Of a DNA stretch of 14,076 nt, positions 1-7,400 are shown piece after piece. Every line of letters begins with the position of its first letter. Position 1 is the first letter of the stretch. Location of the stretch: the NCBI GenBank assembly GCA_017960705.1, contig JAGCYR010000006.1:1-14076 (forward strand), in the 5' to 3' direction. The position numbers and the translations under genes were made by a program. Source of the stretch: Clostridia bacterium. Lineage in GTDB: Bacteria > Bacillota > Clostridia > Oscillospirales > CAG-272. The notes beneath the pieces were generated by a model. The model was not told where the DNA came from. It saw nothing but the letters and a program-made list of their open reading frames with translations, and did not search any database.

Positions 1-1056
1 CTCCACCGCGCCCTGACCTTCCTCGTCGTGTCCTGCCCCTGCGCGCTCGTGATCTCGGTCCCGCTCAGTTTCTTCGGCGGGATCGGCGGCGCCGCTTCGG
101 AGGGGATTTTGTTCAAGGGCGGCAACCGGATGAACGCGCTCTCGCACGTCAAAACCGTCTGCTGCGATAAGACAGGCACCCTGACCGAAGGAAAGTTCGA
201 GGTGCGGAACGTCGAAACCGCCGACGGAGTGGATCGGGACGAACTGACCGCACTCGCCGCGTCCGCGGAGCATGATTCCACCCACCCGATCGCCGCGGCG
301 ATAAGAACGCTCGCCCCCGACGCACCCCCGCCGACCTCGGTCGAGGAACGCGCCGGACGGGGGATCGTCGCGACCGTCGGGGAAAGCCTTGTCCTCGTAG
401 GTACGCGCAAACTGCTCTCCGAAGAGGGGGTTTTGGTGCCCGACGGCACGATCGGCTCTGTTTTCGTCGCCCGCGACGGGGAATGGATCGGTTGCTTTAC
501 GGTCGGCGACGCGCTGCGGGACGAGAGTCGCGACGCGGTCGAACGGTTAAGGCGTCTCGGGGTCAAGCGGATCGGGATGCTGACCGGCGACGTAGGGGAA
601 AACGCGAAACCGGTAGCAGAGGCGCTCTCGCTCGACTTCGTCAAAGCGTCGCTCTTGCCCGACGGAAAATACGCTGCGGTCGAAGAATTGATCGCCGAAA
701 AGCAGGGTTCCGTCCTCTACGTCGGCGACGGCATCAACGACGCTCCGGTGATCGCTCTCGCCGATATCGGGGTCGCGATGGGCGGGGTCGGCTCGGACGC
801 CGCGATCGAGGCGGCGGATCTGGTCATTATGTCGGATAAGCTCGACCGGCTCCCGAAAGCCATCCGGATCGCCCGCCGGACGGTCGCGATCGCGCGGCAG
901 AACATCGTCTTCGCCTTGACCGTCAAGCTCGCGATCCTGATCCTCTCCGCGACCGGGATCAATACGAGTATGTGGCTCGCGGTCTTCGCCGACGTCGGCG
1001 TCGCCGTGATCGCCATCCTGAACGCCATGCGCGCCCTGCGCGTCAAGAAACTTTAA
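1..1056 (+). CDS. Zn2+/Cd2+/Pb2+-exporting P1B-type ATPase (C-terminal part, 5' truncated by window)
   Basis: This is a membrane cation pump that uses ATP to export soft divalent metals. The reading frame is open from base 1, so the N-terminal metal-binding region and first membrane helices lie outside the window. Visible in order: the CPC ion-binding motif of the transport helix (34-42), the phosphorylation motif DKTGTLTE starting at 166, the P1B-specific HP dipeptide within STHPIAAAI, TGD, and the hinge motif GDGINDAP. The last two helices carry a lysine (FALTVKLAIL) and FADVGVAVIAILNAMR. CPC plus this lysine plus the D-x-G in the final helix is the pattern of the Zn/Cd/Pb subgroup (ZntA/CadA) rather than the Cu subgroup. 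The stop is TAA at 1054-1056. No metal-responsive regulator is visible here. Family is certain; the exact metal is inferred. Confidence 0.95.
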   Translation, partial: LHRALTFLVVSCPCALVISVPLSFFGGIGGAASEGILFKGGNRMNALSHVKTVCCDKTGTLTEGKFEVRNVETADGVDRDELTALAASAEHDSTHPIAAAIRTLAPDAPPPTSVEERAGRGIVATVGESLVLVGTRKLLSEEGVLVPDGTIGSVFVARDGEWIGCFTVGDALRDESRDAVERLRRLGVKRIGMLTGDVGENAKPVAEALSLDFVKASLLPDGKYAAVEELIAEKQGSVLYVGDGINDAPVIALADIGVAMGGVGSDAAIEAADLVIMSDKLDRLPKAIRIARRTVAIARQNIVFALTVKLAILILSATGINTSMWLAVFADVGVAVIAILNAMRALRVKKL

Positions 1057-1188
1057 TCAACAAAAAACGCCGCCCGCACAAAGCGTGATGTTCTTATCGG
1101 AGAAATCACCATAACGAAAAGTTCCCACAGACCAACTAATGGTTTTGTGGGAACATTATTTATATAGGCAGAAGAAACGGCTATGAAA
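1057..1188. other. AT-rich intergenic region downstream of the ATPase
   Basis: No gene is supported here. Base composition shifts abruptly from GC-rich coding DNA to AT-rich sequence, which persists to about 2215. The stretch holds an imperfect hairpin at 1084-1108 (arms GTGAT/ATCAC and TTCT/AGAA with one bulge), with no T-run, and the stronger palindrome listed separately at 1121-1154. No canonical terminator directly follows the ATPase stop on the plus strand. Confidence 0.5.
1121..1154 (-). terminator. Palindrome, probable terminator of the Nudix-DUF559 transcript
   Basis: A perfect 9-bp stem GTTCCCACA (1121-1129) / TGTGGGAAC (1146-1154) encloses a smaller ACCA/TGGT inner pairing (1131-1134, 1140-1143). 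Read on the minus strand the stem is followed by a CTTTTCG tract, weak but terminator-like, about 60 nt past the DUF559 stop. On the plus strand it is followed by ATTATTTATATA. It could instead be a palindromic repeat unrelated to termination. Confidence 0.45.
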
Positions 1189-1238
1189 AAGGCTCCCTTG
1201 TGTAAAGGGAGCTGTCATCGAAGCTGACTGAGGGATTG
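1189..1238 (+). repeat. Left inverted copy of ~50-bp hairpin repeat bounding DUF559
   Basis: The copy starts AAGGCTCCCTTGTGTAAAGG and ends GAGGGATTGT. It contains a hairpin CTCCCTT-GTGT-AAAGGGAG. The reverse complement of 1586-1635 matches it almost base for base in the first 23 positions and the last 12, with two single-base indels and several substitutions between. The copies are inverted relative to each other, like terminal inverted repeats. This copy overlaps the DUF559 stop codon (1215-1217) and encodes the protein's last seven residues (QSLSQLR). Confidence 0.8.
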
Positions 1239-1583
1239 TTCTACAAGGTGATCAATATATTCGCAAACACCCCGAAAGTTTTTATGTATTTCCGTATTTG
1301 GTATTCTGATAACTGTCAAACCGTATTCTTCAAGAAAAGCGGTTCTTTCTTCATCATATTGCTTTCCTTCTTCGGTATAATGCCCCGAGCCGTCAAGCTC
1401 TATGACGAACTTTGCCTCTGCACAGTAAAAATCCGCGATATACTTACCGAGAACCTTCTGACGAGAAAAGCGAACGGGATAGGTGCGTAGAAAATCATAC
1501 CAAAGGTGTTTTTCTTCTTTTGTCATATTCTTTCGTAACATTTTTGCGGTTGGTACAATATCTTTATTGTGTTTTCTCTGCAT
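1215..1583 (-). CDS. DUF559 (Vsr-like, PD-(D/E)XK fold) endonuclease-like protein inside inverted repeats
   Basis: A 122-residue protein of the DUF559 family, a small restriction-endonuclease-like fold related to very-short-patch repair nucleases; its biological role is not established. Visible features: N-terminal helix LRKNMTKEEKHLWYDFLR, then the core strands KYIADFYCAEAKFVIELDG (the D of ADF, E and D of ELDG are candidate metal ligands), H68, and the C-terminal VIRIPNTEIHKN typical of the family. I chose the ATG at 1583 because GGAGGG lies six bases upstream; a longer in-frame start at 1649 would read through the repeat and into the Nudix gene. The gene is AT-richer than the flanks and follows the Nudix stop by 37 nt. 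Its RBS lies in the right repeat and its last codons and stop in the left repeat, so gene and repeats look like one unit. Homing or mobility function is inference. Confidence 0.85.
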   Translation of the reverse strand: MQRKHNKDIVPTAKMLRKNMTKEEKHLWYDFLRTYPVRFSRQKVLGKYIADFYCAEAKFVIELDGSGHYTEEGKQYDEERTAFLEEYGLTVIRIPNTEIHKNFRGVCEYIDHLVEQSLSQLR

Positions 1584-1585
1584 TA

Positions 1586-1635
1586 CAATCCCTCCGTCAC
1601 GCTTCGCGTGCCACCTCCCTTTACACAAGGGAGGC
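1586..1635 (-). repeat. Right inverted copy of ~50-bp hairpin repeat bounding DUF559
   Basis: On the minus strand this copy begins AAGCCTCCCTTGTGTAAAGG and ends GGAGGGATTGT. It has two hairpins: CTCCCTT-GTGT-AAAGGGAG and CACGC-GAA-GCGTG. It pairs with the copy at 1189-1238. The TAA in its first hairpin loop is the stop codon of the upstream Nudix gene, and its GGAGGG is the ribosome binding site of DUF559. No clear target-site duplication is visible outside the pair. Confidence 0.8.
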
Positions 1636-2052
1636 TTGGGGTGCGGCATCCGTCAAAAAATCATTCGCTTTTTTTAGCATCTGTCTTGCATTTTCAAAAG
1701 TTACTTCTTGAAGAGCGCGGTCAAAAGGAAGCAGTAAGTATTCAAAATCCTCAAAGTCATTATTCCGTTTCGGTGTTTGATTTTTAAAATTCGCCAAGAA
1801 ATATATGACCGTTTTTGTATTGCCATTATTCATTTGATAGGATATTTCATAACGAAAATCTCTGTTGATCTGTACGTTAACGGAAGTTTCTTCCAATGTT
1901 TCCCGAAGTGCGGTTTCTTCCTCGCTCTCATCTGCTTCAACATGACCTTTTGGAAAACCGCAATACCCATCATCTTTTGCTTTTACAAGCAAGTAATGAA
2001 TCGTTCCGTTATTGATCGTGTACGGTATTGTTCCGCAAGATTTTTCAAGCAT
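1621..2052 (-). CDS. Nudix hydrolase, Ap4A-hydrolase-like
   Basis: A 143-residue Nudix hydrolase, expected to cleave a nucleoside diphosphate linked to another moiety; the order of motifs (SCGTIPY..., GFPKGHVE, RETLEET) is closest to bis(5'-nucleosyl)-tetraphosphatases. The Nudix box spans residues 36-58, with the metal-binding E51, E54 and E55 intact, but serine (S57) replaces the usual final glycine. Start ATG at 2052 is preceded by AAAAGGAGA six bases away. The protein's last ten residues (DAAPQASLV end) and stop are encoded by the flank and hairpin of the inserted repeat at 1586-1635, so the original C-terminus has probably been replaced. It is first in a minus-strand pair with DUF559 and shares its AT-rich composition. 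Substrate is inferred. Confidence 0.88.
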   Translation of the reverse strand: MLEKSCGTIPYTINNGTIHYLLVKAKDDGYCGFPKGHVEADESEEETALRETLEETSVNVQINRDFRYEISYQMNNGNTKTVIYFLANFKNQTPKRNNDFEDFEYLLLPFDRALQEVTFENARQMLKKANDFLTDAAPQASLV

Positions 2053-2079
2053 TGGTGTTCTCCTTTTATCGCCAGTTTC

Positions 2080-2112
2080 GCATTTGTATTACAAATGCAT
2101 CGGGCAATGCCC
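2080..2112. promoter_or_regulatory. Two adjacent palindromes in the Nudix promoter/leader (operator candidates)
   Basis: GCATTTGTA-T-TACAAATGC (2080-2098) is a perfect 19-bp palindrome, followed three bases later by GGGCA-A-TGCCC (2102-2112). They lie between the proposed -10 and the Nudix ribosome binding site, where a repressor could act. They could also form RNA hairpins in the 5' leader. No regulator gene is adjacent. Confidence 0.45.
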
Positions 2113-2116
2113 ACGC

Positions 2117-2145
2117 CCTATACTACAAAAACCGCAGAAAACCAA
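2117..2145 (-). promoter_or_regulatory. Candidate promoter of the Nudix-DUF559 pair
   Basis: On the minus strand, TTGGTT (2140-2145) and TATAGG (2117-2122) are separated by 17 bases, a reasonable sigma-A promoter. The -35 lies in the loop of the 2133-2151 hairpin, so promoter and terminator elements overlap. Moderate confidence because both hexamers deviate from consensus. Confidence 0.4.
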
Positions 2146-2159
2146 TCTGCGTTTTTTTT
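2133..2159. terminator. Bidirectional hairpin terminator
   Basis: The stem CGCAGA (2133-2138) / TCTGCG (2146-2151) is followed on the plus strand by eight T (2152-2159) and on the minus strand by five T. On the minus strand it lies about 70 nt past the end of the ApbE operon, its most likely client. The region 2160-2221 up to the Gx-transporter stop shows no other element. Confidence 0.65.
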
Positions 2160-2221
2160 GTATTTTAACTTTCTCCGTTAAGGACATCAGAGAAATGCGG
2201 ACGGCGTTTTTTTATTGCGGA

Positions 2222-2818
2222 TCATCCGTCTTTTCTGTCGTTCGTTCGGTCAGAGGGGTCTTCAAAGGAGACGGATGAGGCGGCGTCGGACGATTCGGCG
2301 GAAACGGTTGTTTTTGCGCCGGGGAACAACGAGCGGGGAAGCCGGGGCAAGAGATACGCGCCGAGCAGCCCGACGGCAAGCCCCGCGACCGTGCCCGAGA
2401 GCAGAAGCCACGGGAGAAGGACAAAGACCTTTGCCGTACCGAGAAGGAAAATCGCGACCACGATCTGCGCGAGGTTGTGGCAGACGCCGCCGAGGATGCT
2501 CGCCCCGGCAAGCCCGAACAGGCGGAATTTCAGGATCAGAGCGGTCACGGCGAAACTGACGATCCCCCCCGCAAGCGAATAGACGAAGGACACGGGCGAG
2601 CCGAAGAGCAAAGCCGACAGCGAGATCCGAAGCAGCGACACGCAGGCGGCGGTCGGCGCTCCGAGCGTGGGGAGCAGGATCAGGGTGATCAGGTTGGCAA
2701 GCCCGATCTTCACCCCCGGGATCGGCATCGGGATAAAGGTCTCGAGATACGAGAACAGAAGCGACAGAGCGCACGTCACCGCGGAGACGGCGACGCGGCG
2801 GGAAATCGAACGGTTCAT
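2222..2818 (-). CDS. Gx transporter family / heptaprenyl-diphosphate-synthase-component-I-like membrane protein (EetB-like)
   Basis: A 198-residue multi-pass membrane protein. The family signature FIPMPIPGVKIGLANLITL (residues 28-46) and GGVCHNLAQIV (110-120) match proteins often annotated heptaprenyl diphosphate synthase component I and now called Gx transporters; they are related to EetB of the Listeria extracellular electron transfer locus. About five hydrophobic segments cover residues 8-160, then a polar Ser/Asp-rich tail. The start ATG (2818) overlaps the stop of the NusG-II gene as ATGA, indicating translational coupling. Last gene of the ApbE operon. A role in quinone or flavin supply to an extracytoplasmic redox system is inferred from family context; an enzymatic prenyl synthase role is unlikely from sequence alone. 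Confidence 0.85.
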   Translation of the reverse strand: MNRSISRRVAVSAVTCALSLLFSYLETFIPMPIPGVKIGLANLITLILLPTLGAPTAACVSLLRISLSALLFGSPVSFVYSLAGGIVSFAVTALILKFRLFGLAGASILGGVCHNLAQIVVAIFLLGTAKVFVLLPWLLLSGTVAGLAVGLLGAYLLPRLPRSLFPGAKTTVSAESSDAASSVSFEDPSDRTNDRKDG

Positions 2819-3186
2819 TCGCTGCCCCTCCTCTCGATCACGATCAGGAGGCGGTGCGGGGCGCAGGAGATGAAATCGACGTCCGCGTCGGCGGGGACAA
2901 GCGTTCCGTGGCGCACGCAGATCTGATTCTTGCAGTCGGCGCTCTCAACGAGCACGGCGCCGTCCCGCACGACGATCCGGTTGACCCCTTCCTCACATTC
3001 GAATTCGTATTCGGTGTCGACGTCCAGCGGCAGCCGCGCCACGGTCTGCCCCCGGTAGCGGATCACGGCGTCCCACTCGCCGTCGCCTTCCCCGCGAAGC
3101 AGGAAGAGGATCAAAAACAAAGCGCCGGCGATCAAGAGAAGCGAGAGGAGCAGGACGGCTTCGCGGCGGGAAAACAGTTTCTTCAT
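2815..3186 (-). CDS. NusG-domain-II-containing membrane-anchored protein (EetA-like)
   Basis: A 123-residue protein with one N-terminal membrane helix (about residues 10-30) and an extracytoplasmic domain resembling NusG domain II. The typical signature is present: SADCKNQICVRHG with C85 and C90, then ISCAPHRLLIVIE with C108. It is not a transcription factor; the domain name reflects fold only. The equivalent in Listeria is EetA, which acts in extracellular electron transfer. It overlaps both neighbours by ATGA (3183-3186 with ApbE, 2815-2818 with the Gx transporter), so the three are made together. Molecular function is unknown. Confidence 0.85.
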   Translation of the reverse strand: MKKLFSRREAVLLLSLLLIAGALFLILFLLRGEGDGEWDAVIRYRGQTVARLPLDVDTEYEFECEEGVNRIVVRDGAVLVESADCKNQICVRHGTLVPADADVDFISCAPHRLLIVIERRGSE

Positions 3187-4241
3187 TCGATCCCCTCCGC
3201 AAACGCGCCCACGGCGAACGTCTCCCCGCTCTCGGCGATCCAGAGGACCGATACGGGGGATGTGAAGCGTGAAAGCAGGGAAACCCCCGCCTCACGGTCC
3301 AAACAGAACAGGGCGGTCGAGAGAACGTCGGCTACCCCGGCGTCTTCCGTCAGAACCGAAACAGACGCCCAGCCGAAGGCGGCGGGGGCGTTCGTATCGG
3401 GATCGACGATATGGTGATAACGTATCCCGTCGACGGTGTAATAGCGTTGGTAGGAGCCGCTGGTCGCAAGCGACGTCGCCTCTGTTGCTTCGGTCTCCCC
3501 CACGGTGCCGCCGCCGAACGGATCGCGCACCGCGACCGTCCACGGTTTGCTCCCCGCCGTACCCGATACGCGGAGGTTGCCCCCGACGTTCGCGGCGAAG
3601 TCGGTATAGCCGAGCGCCTCCAGTTCAAGACAGATCTGCTCGGTCGCGTAGCCCTTTGCAAACGCCCCGACGTCGACCGACGACCCCGGGATGGGAAGGT
3701 ACGCGGCGCCGGCGTCCCGATCGATCACGATCGAGGAGCTTTTCGCGATCTGTGCCGCCTCCGACAGTTCTTCGTTGGTCGGGAGGCGGGCGTTATCCGG
3801 ATCGTCGAGCGCCGCCGTGCGGTATTCGTGCCAGACCGCCAGCACCGGACCGAGCAGCAGGTCGACCCGTCCCCCGGTCGTCTCCCTCGCTTCCAGCCCG
3901 TACTCCAAGAGGTCGAGCAGGCGCGGGTCGAGTTCCACGGGATCTGCGCCCGCAAAGAGGTTCAGCGTCCGCAGATTGTTCAGACCGTCGTATTCGTAAT
4001 AGATATCCGCGAGCTTGTCCCACGCCTCGAGTTTTTCACTGAAGAGCGAGAAAAAGGTTTCGGCGTCGCTTTTCTTTTCGGTGTAGATCACCAGCTGCGC
4101 CGCGGTGTCGAAGGGACCGTCGATCACGGTCGAGTAGCGCTTCACGGGAGAGAGGGAACAGGAGGAGAGCAGCGCGGGCAAAAGAAAAAGGATCGCCGCG
4201 ACGGAAGCGACAATACGCCGAACGCCGGTTTTGAAAACCAT
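3183..4241 (-). CDS. apbE: FAD:protein FMN transferase, ApbE lipoprotein
   Basis: A 352-residue ApbE-family enzyme that transfers FMN from FAD onto a Ser/Thr of extracytoplasmic target proteins, using Mg2+. Signal region residues 8-27 ends in lipobox LSSC (C28), so it is a membrane-anchored lipoprotein. Family motifs are in order: TTGGRVDLLLGPVL (121-134), SSVDVGAFAKGYA (187-199, canonical DLGGIAKG), NVGGNLRVSG (218-227), SLATSGSYQRYY (257-268), HHIVDPDTNAP (276-286) and ADVLSTALF (304-312). The start ATG has AAGGAGGG six bases upstream and a strong promoter behind it. First gene of the operon with NusG-II and Gx transporter. No FMN-binding target protein is encoded in this window, so its substrate must lie elsewhere. 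Confidence 0.95.
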   Translation of the reverse strand: MVFKTGVRRIVASVAAILFLLPALLSSCSLSPVKRYSTVIDGPFDTAAQLVIYTEKKSDAETFFSLFSEKLEAWDKLADIYYEYDGLNNLRTLNLFAGADPVELDPRLLDLLEYGLEARETTGGRVDLLLGPVLAVWHEYRTAALDDPDNARLPTNEELSEAAQIAKSSSIVIDRDAGAAYLPIPGSSVDVGAFAKGYATEQICLELEALGYTDFAANVGGNLRVSGTAGSKPWTVAVRDPFGGGTVGETEATEATSLATSGSYQRYYTVDGIRYHHIVDPDTNAPAAFGWASVSVLTEDAGVADVLSTALFCLDREAGVSLLSRFTSPVSVLWIAESGETFAVGAFAEGIE

Positions 4242-4264
4242 ACCGCACCCTCCTTTTTTTCTTC

Positions 4265-4293
4265 ATTATACTCCGAAAGAATAAAAAAAGCAA
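4265..4293 (-). promoter_or_regulatory. Promoter of the apbE operon
   Basis: On the minus strand TTGCTT (4288-4293) and a perfect TATAAT (4265-4270) are spaced by 17 bases, 23 bases upstream of the ApbE ATG. The ribosome binding site AAGGAGGG (RC of about 4248-4255) follows. This is divergent from the LRR gene promoter. Confidence 0.8.
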
Positions 4294-4391
4294 GACCGCC
4301 GCGCGTCCCGTTTTCTCCCGCGTTTCCTTGTAAAAGGAGGGGGGCGTTTCAAAAAAACCAGAAAAATTCGGAGAAAAATCGTCCTCCCCTC

Positions 4392-4420
4392 TTGACTTTC
4401 GCGCTCGCGCTTATTATAAT
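4392..4420 (+). promoter_or_regulatory. Promoter of the LRR protein gene
   Basis: TTGACT (4392-4397), a 17-base spacer and a perfect TATAAT (4415-4420). The spacer contains a short GCGC-TC-GCGC palindrome (4401-4410). The ribosome binding site AAGGAGG (4462-4468) lies six bases from the ATG at 4475. The 98 bases between this and the divergent apbE promoter hold no gene. Confidence 0.85.
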
Positions 4421-4474
4421 GGAAGCGATATATCCTGTATTACAGAGGAAGTTTTCTTCCGAAGGAGGACCGAT

Positions 4475-7400
4475 ATGGCAGAATGGCGTCCCGCGAGCGG
4501 AACCGAATTTGCGCCCGCCCTGGCGAAGCGGCTGAACACGTTTTTCGACCGCCTGGCGGAGTGTTATCCAGACCGCACGGTGATCCATTTCAACAGGGAT
4601 CACAAGAAACTGGCGGAGAGGGGGACCGAGCTCCGGCGGCTTGCCGGATACGGAGAGGACAACGAAAAGTTCTTCTCGGATTTCGGGTTCACCTATATCA
4701 ACGCCTTAAAACAGAAGACCGACTCGCACGGGACCTACGAGGAGCTGATCGAGCGTCTCAAGGCGGCGTTCCCCGACGGGATCGTCTGTCTGTATCAGGC
4801 GGCGTCTTTCCGCGACGATCTGTCCTACTTCGCCCGCAAGAAGATGCGCACGGCGAAGCAGATCCTGCGCAACGCCGGCGTTCTGCGCGATAAACGGCCC
4901 GACGAGGTGATCCGTCCCGAGGACGACACCGAGGACTTCGACGTCCCGATCGAGAAGCCGACCGCTCCCGCTAAAGCGGAGAAGCCGACGGAGAAGCCCG
5001 TAGAGACGGTCGTCGAAGAACCGATCGCCGTCGCGGAAGAGCCCGTCGCCGAGGAGCCCGCCGCCGAAGCGGCGCCCGCGGAACCGATCGCCGAAACCGT
5101 CGCGGAGACCGCGGTCGAGGAAGCTTCCGCCGAGGAGCCCGCCGCCGAAGAACCGGCTGCCGAAACGGTCGAAGAAGAGACCGTCAAAGAAGAACCCGAA
5201 GAGGAAGAAAAGCCCGTCGCCGCCGCACCCGCCGCAGCGGAGCCCGTGGTCCGCGAGGACGGCACCATCCCCTCGCTCGACGAGGAGAGCGACGAGGCGA
5301 CCCCCTACGCGGAATCCTCGATCTACGGCGACGATATGCGCTACGCCCACGTCGGCGACTTCGAGTTCGAGTTGACCTCCGACGGCAAGGGCTACAGCCT
5401 GACCTACTATATGGGCGCGAGCCGCACCGTCACGGTCCCCTCGGTCTGCAACGGGCTTCCCGTGACCGAGATCGGACCCAGCGCCTTCCGCAGCATCAAC
5501 AACGTCGCCGTTCTGCAGATCGAGCGGCTGATCCTCCCGAAGAAGCTGAAAGCCATCCGCTGCGTGTTCCGCGATTCGCCGCGTATCCGCAAGGTCGTTT
5601 TCCCCGACACGCTCGAATACGTTGAACCCGACGCCTTCATCTACACCGACTGGGGTATGGACGACGGCAAGGAGATGACGGTCGAGGGCGAGGGGCTTCT
5701 GCTCCGCGTGCATCCGCATCCCGACGACAACGGCGTCCTGCGTATCCCGGACGGGGTGCGCAACGTCTGCTGCAGTTTCCCCGCCGACGAGATGGAGCGC
5801 GTCAAGACGGTCATCCTGCCCGATTCGGTCGAGCTGATCGGTATGAACGCCTTCCGCGGATGCGACCGGATCGAGATGGTCCGGATGGGCAACCGCGTGA
5901 CGTCGATCGGGGCGGGCGCCTTCTACGGCGACCTGTCGCTGTCGACCATTTCGCTGCCCGAGTCGCTGAAATATATCGGCGATTTCGCGTTCTACAACTG
6001 CCGTTCGCTGCCCGACATCCTGATCCCCGATTCGGTCGAGGGAGTGGGACAGAACCTGTTCGTCACGATGCGCAGCGACTTTATGATCTCGATCCCCGAG
6101 CACCTGTCCGAAGCGTTCCGCGAGTGCAAGTACGCGACCCACGTCCGCAAGCCCGGCGAGGAGGGCGACCTGTTCGCTTCCTGCCGTCTGCGCTTCGACT
6201 ATCTCACCGACGAGGACGCCTACCGCCTCGGCGCCTGCATCCTCGACGCCCCGACCGTGAAAATCCCCGACGAGTATCGCGGCAAACCCGTGATCGCAGT
6301 CGGGACCAACGCGTTCCGCGGGCTCTCGCAGCTTGAGACCGTCGTTCTGCCCGACACCGTGACCCGTCTCCACTCCTGCTCGTTCCACGACTGCCCGAAC
6401 CTGTCGCAAATCGAAATGCCCGGGGTCGAGCGGATCGACTCGTTCGCCTTCGACCATCTGCCCGCGCTCGAGACGCTGGCGGTTCCCGTTACCTGCTTCT
6501 CGGTCGGCTACGGCGGGATCGTCCGCGGATGCGAGAACCTGCGCAAGATCTATATGCACGAGGGGCGCTCGTCTCTGAAAAAGACCCTCGAGAGCCGTCT
6601 GCCCGGAAACGAGATCGAGCTTGTCACCGTCCCGCGTGAAGCCGGTACCAACGAGGTCTACCGCAAGCTCCGCGACGGCTCGGGCTACGAGGTCCTGCTC
6701 GGGTTCCCGGTCGCGGACGCGATCTCGGTCCCCGCGAGCTACCGCGGTCTGCCGGTCAAGCGCGTCGGTCCCTACGCCTACGCCGACGGCTATACGGTGA
6801 ACGATATCGTCCTGCCCGAAATGCTGGAGGAGATCGGCGATTCCGCGTTCCGCTACGTGAACGGTCCGATCTCGGTGACAATCCCCGATTCGGTATCGAA
6901 GATCGAGGCGTACGCCTTCGCCGCCGGCACCGTCGCGGAGGTCAAGTTCGGGTCCGGGCTTCGGGAGATCGGCGAACACGCCTTCGACCGCTGCCGCCTG
7001 GTCTCGCTGATCCTGCCCGAAGGAGTGATCGACGTCGCGCCGAACGCCTTCGACGACAACCGCTATCTGTCGGTCATCCTCGCCCCGACGGCTTTGGTTC
7101 CCACGATGCGGCCGAGCCGGTTCGAGAAAACCGAGAAAGGCTTCGAGTCGGTCCCGATGGCGGTCCGCGTCTTCTCGGTGACCGATATCTCCGAGGAGAA
7201 GAAAGAAGAAGTACTGAAGAACGCCCACTTCGAGATGGTCGAGAACGCCGACGGGCGCAGTTTCACCGTGCGCGCGGTCATCCGCGGGGCGCTGACCGAC
7301 GTCGAGGTCCCCGCCGAATTCCGCGATCTCCCCGTGACGGCGATCGGCGACCGCGCCTTCTACGACTGCCGCGGGCTTACTTCGGTCGTGCTTCCCGACA

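Noticed and set aside
1584..1649. Extended DUF559 start at 1649
   Set aside because: The added residues translate the repeat and overlap the Nudix gene; the ATG at 1583 has a proper GGAGGG six bases upstream.
4325..4338. Short TCCTT-GTAA-AAGGA hairpin between the divergent promoters, as another copy of the DUF559 repeat
   Set aside because: Only five base pairs and none of the flanking repeat sequence is conserved, so chance is sufficient.
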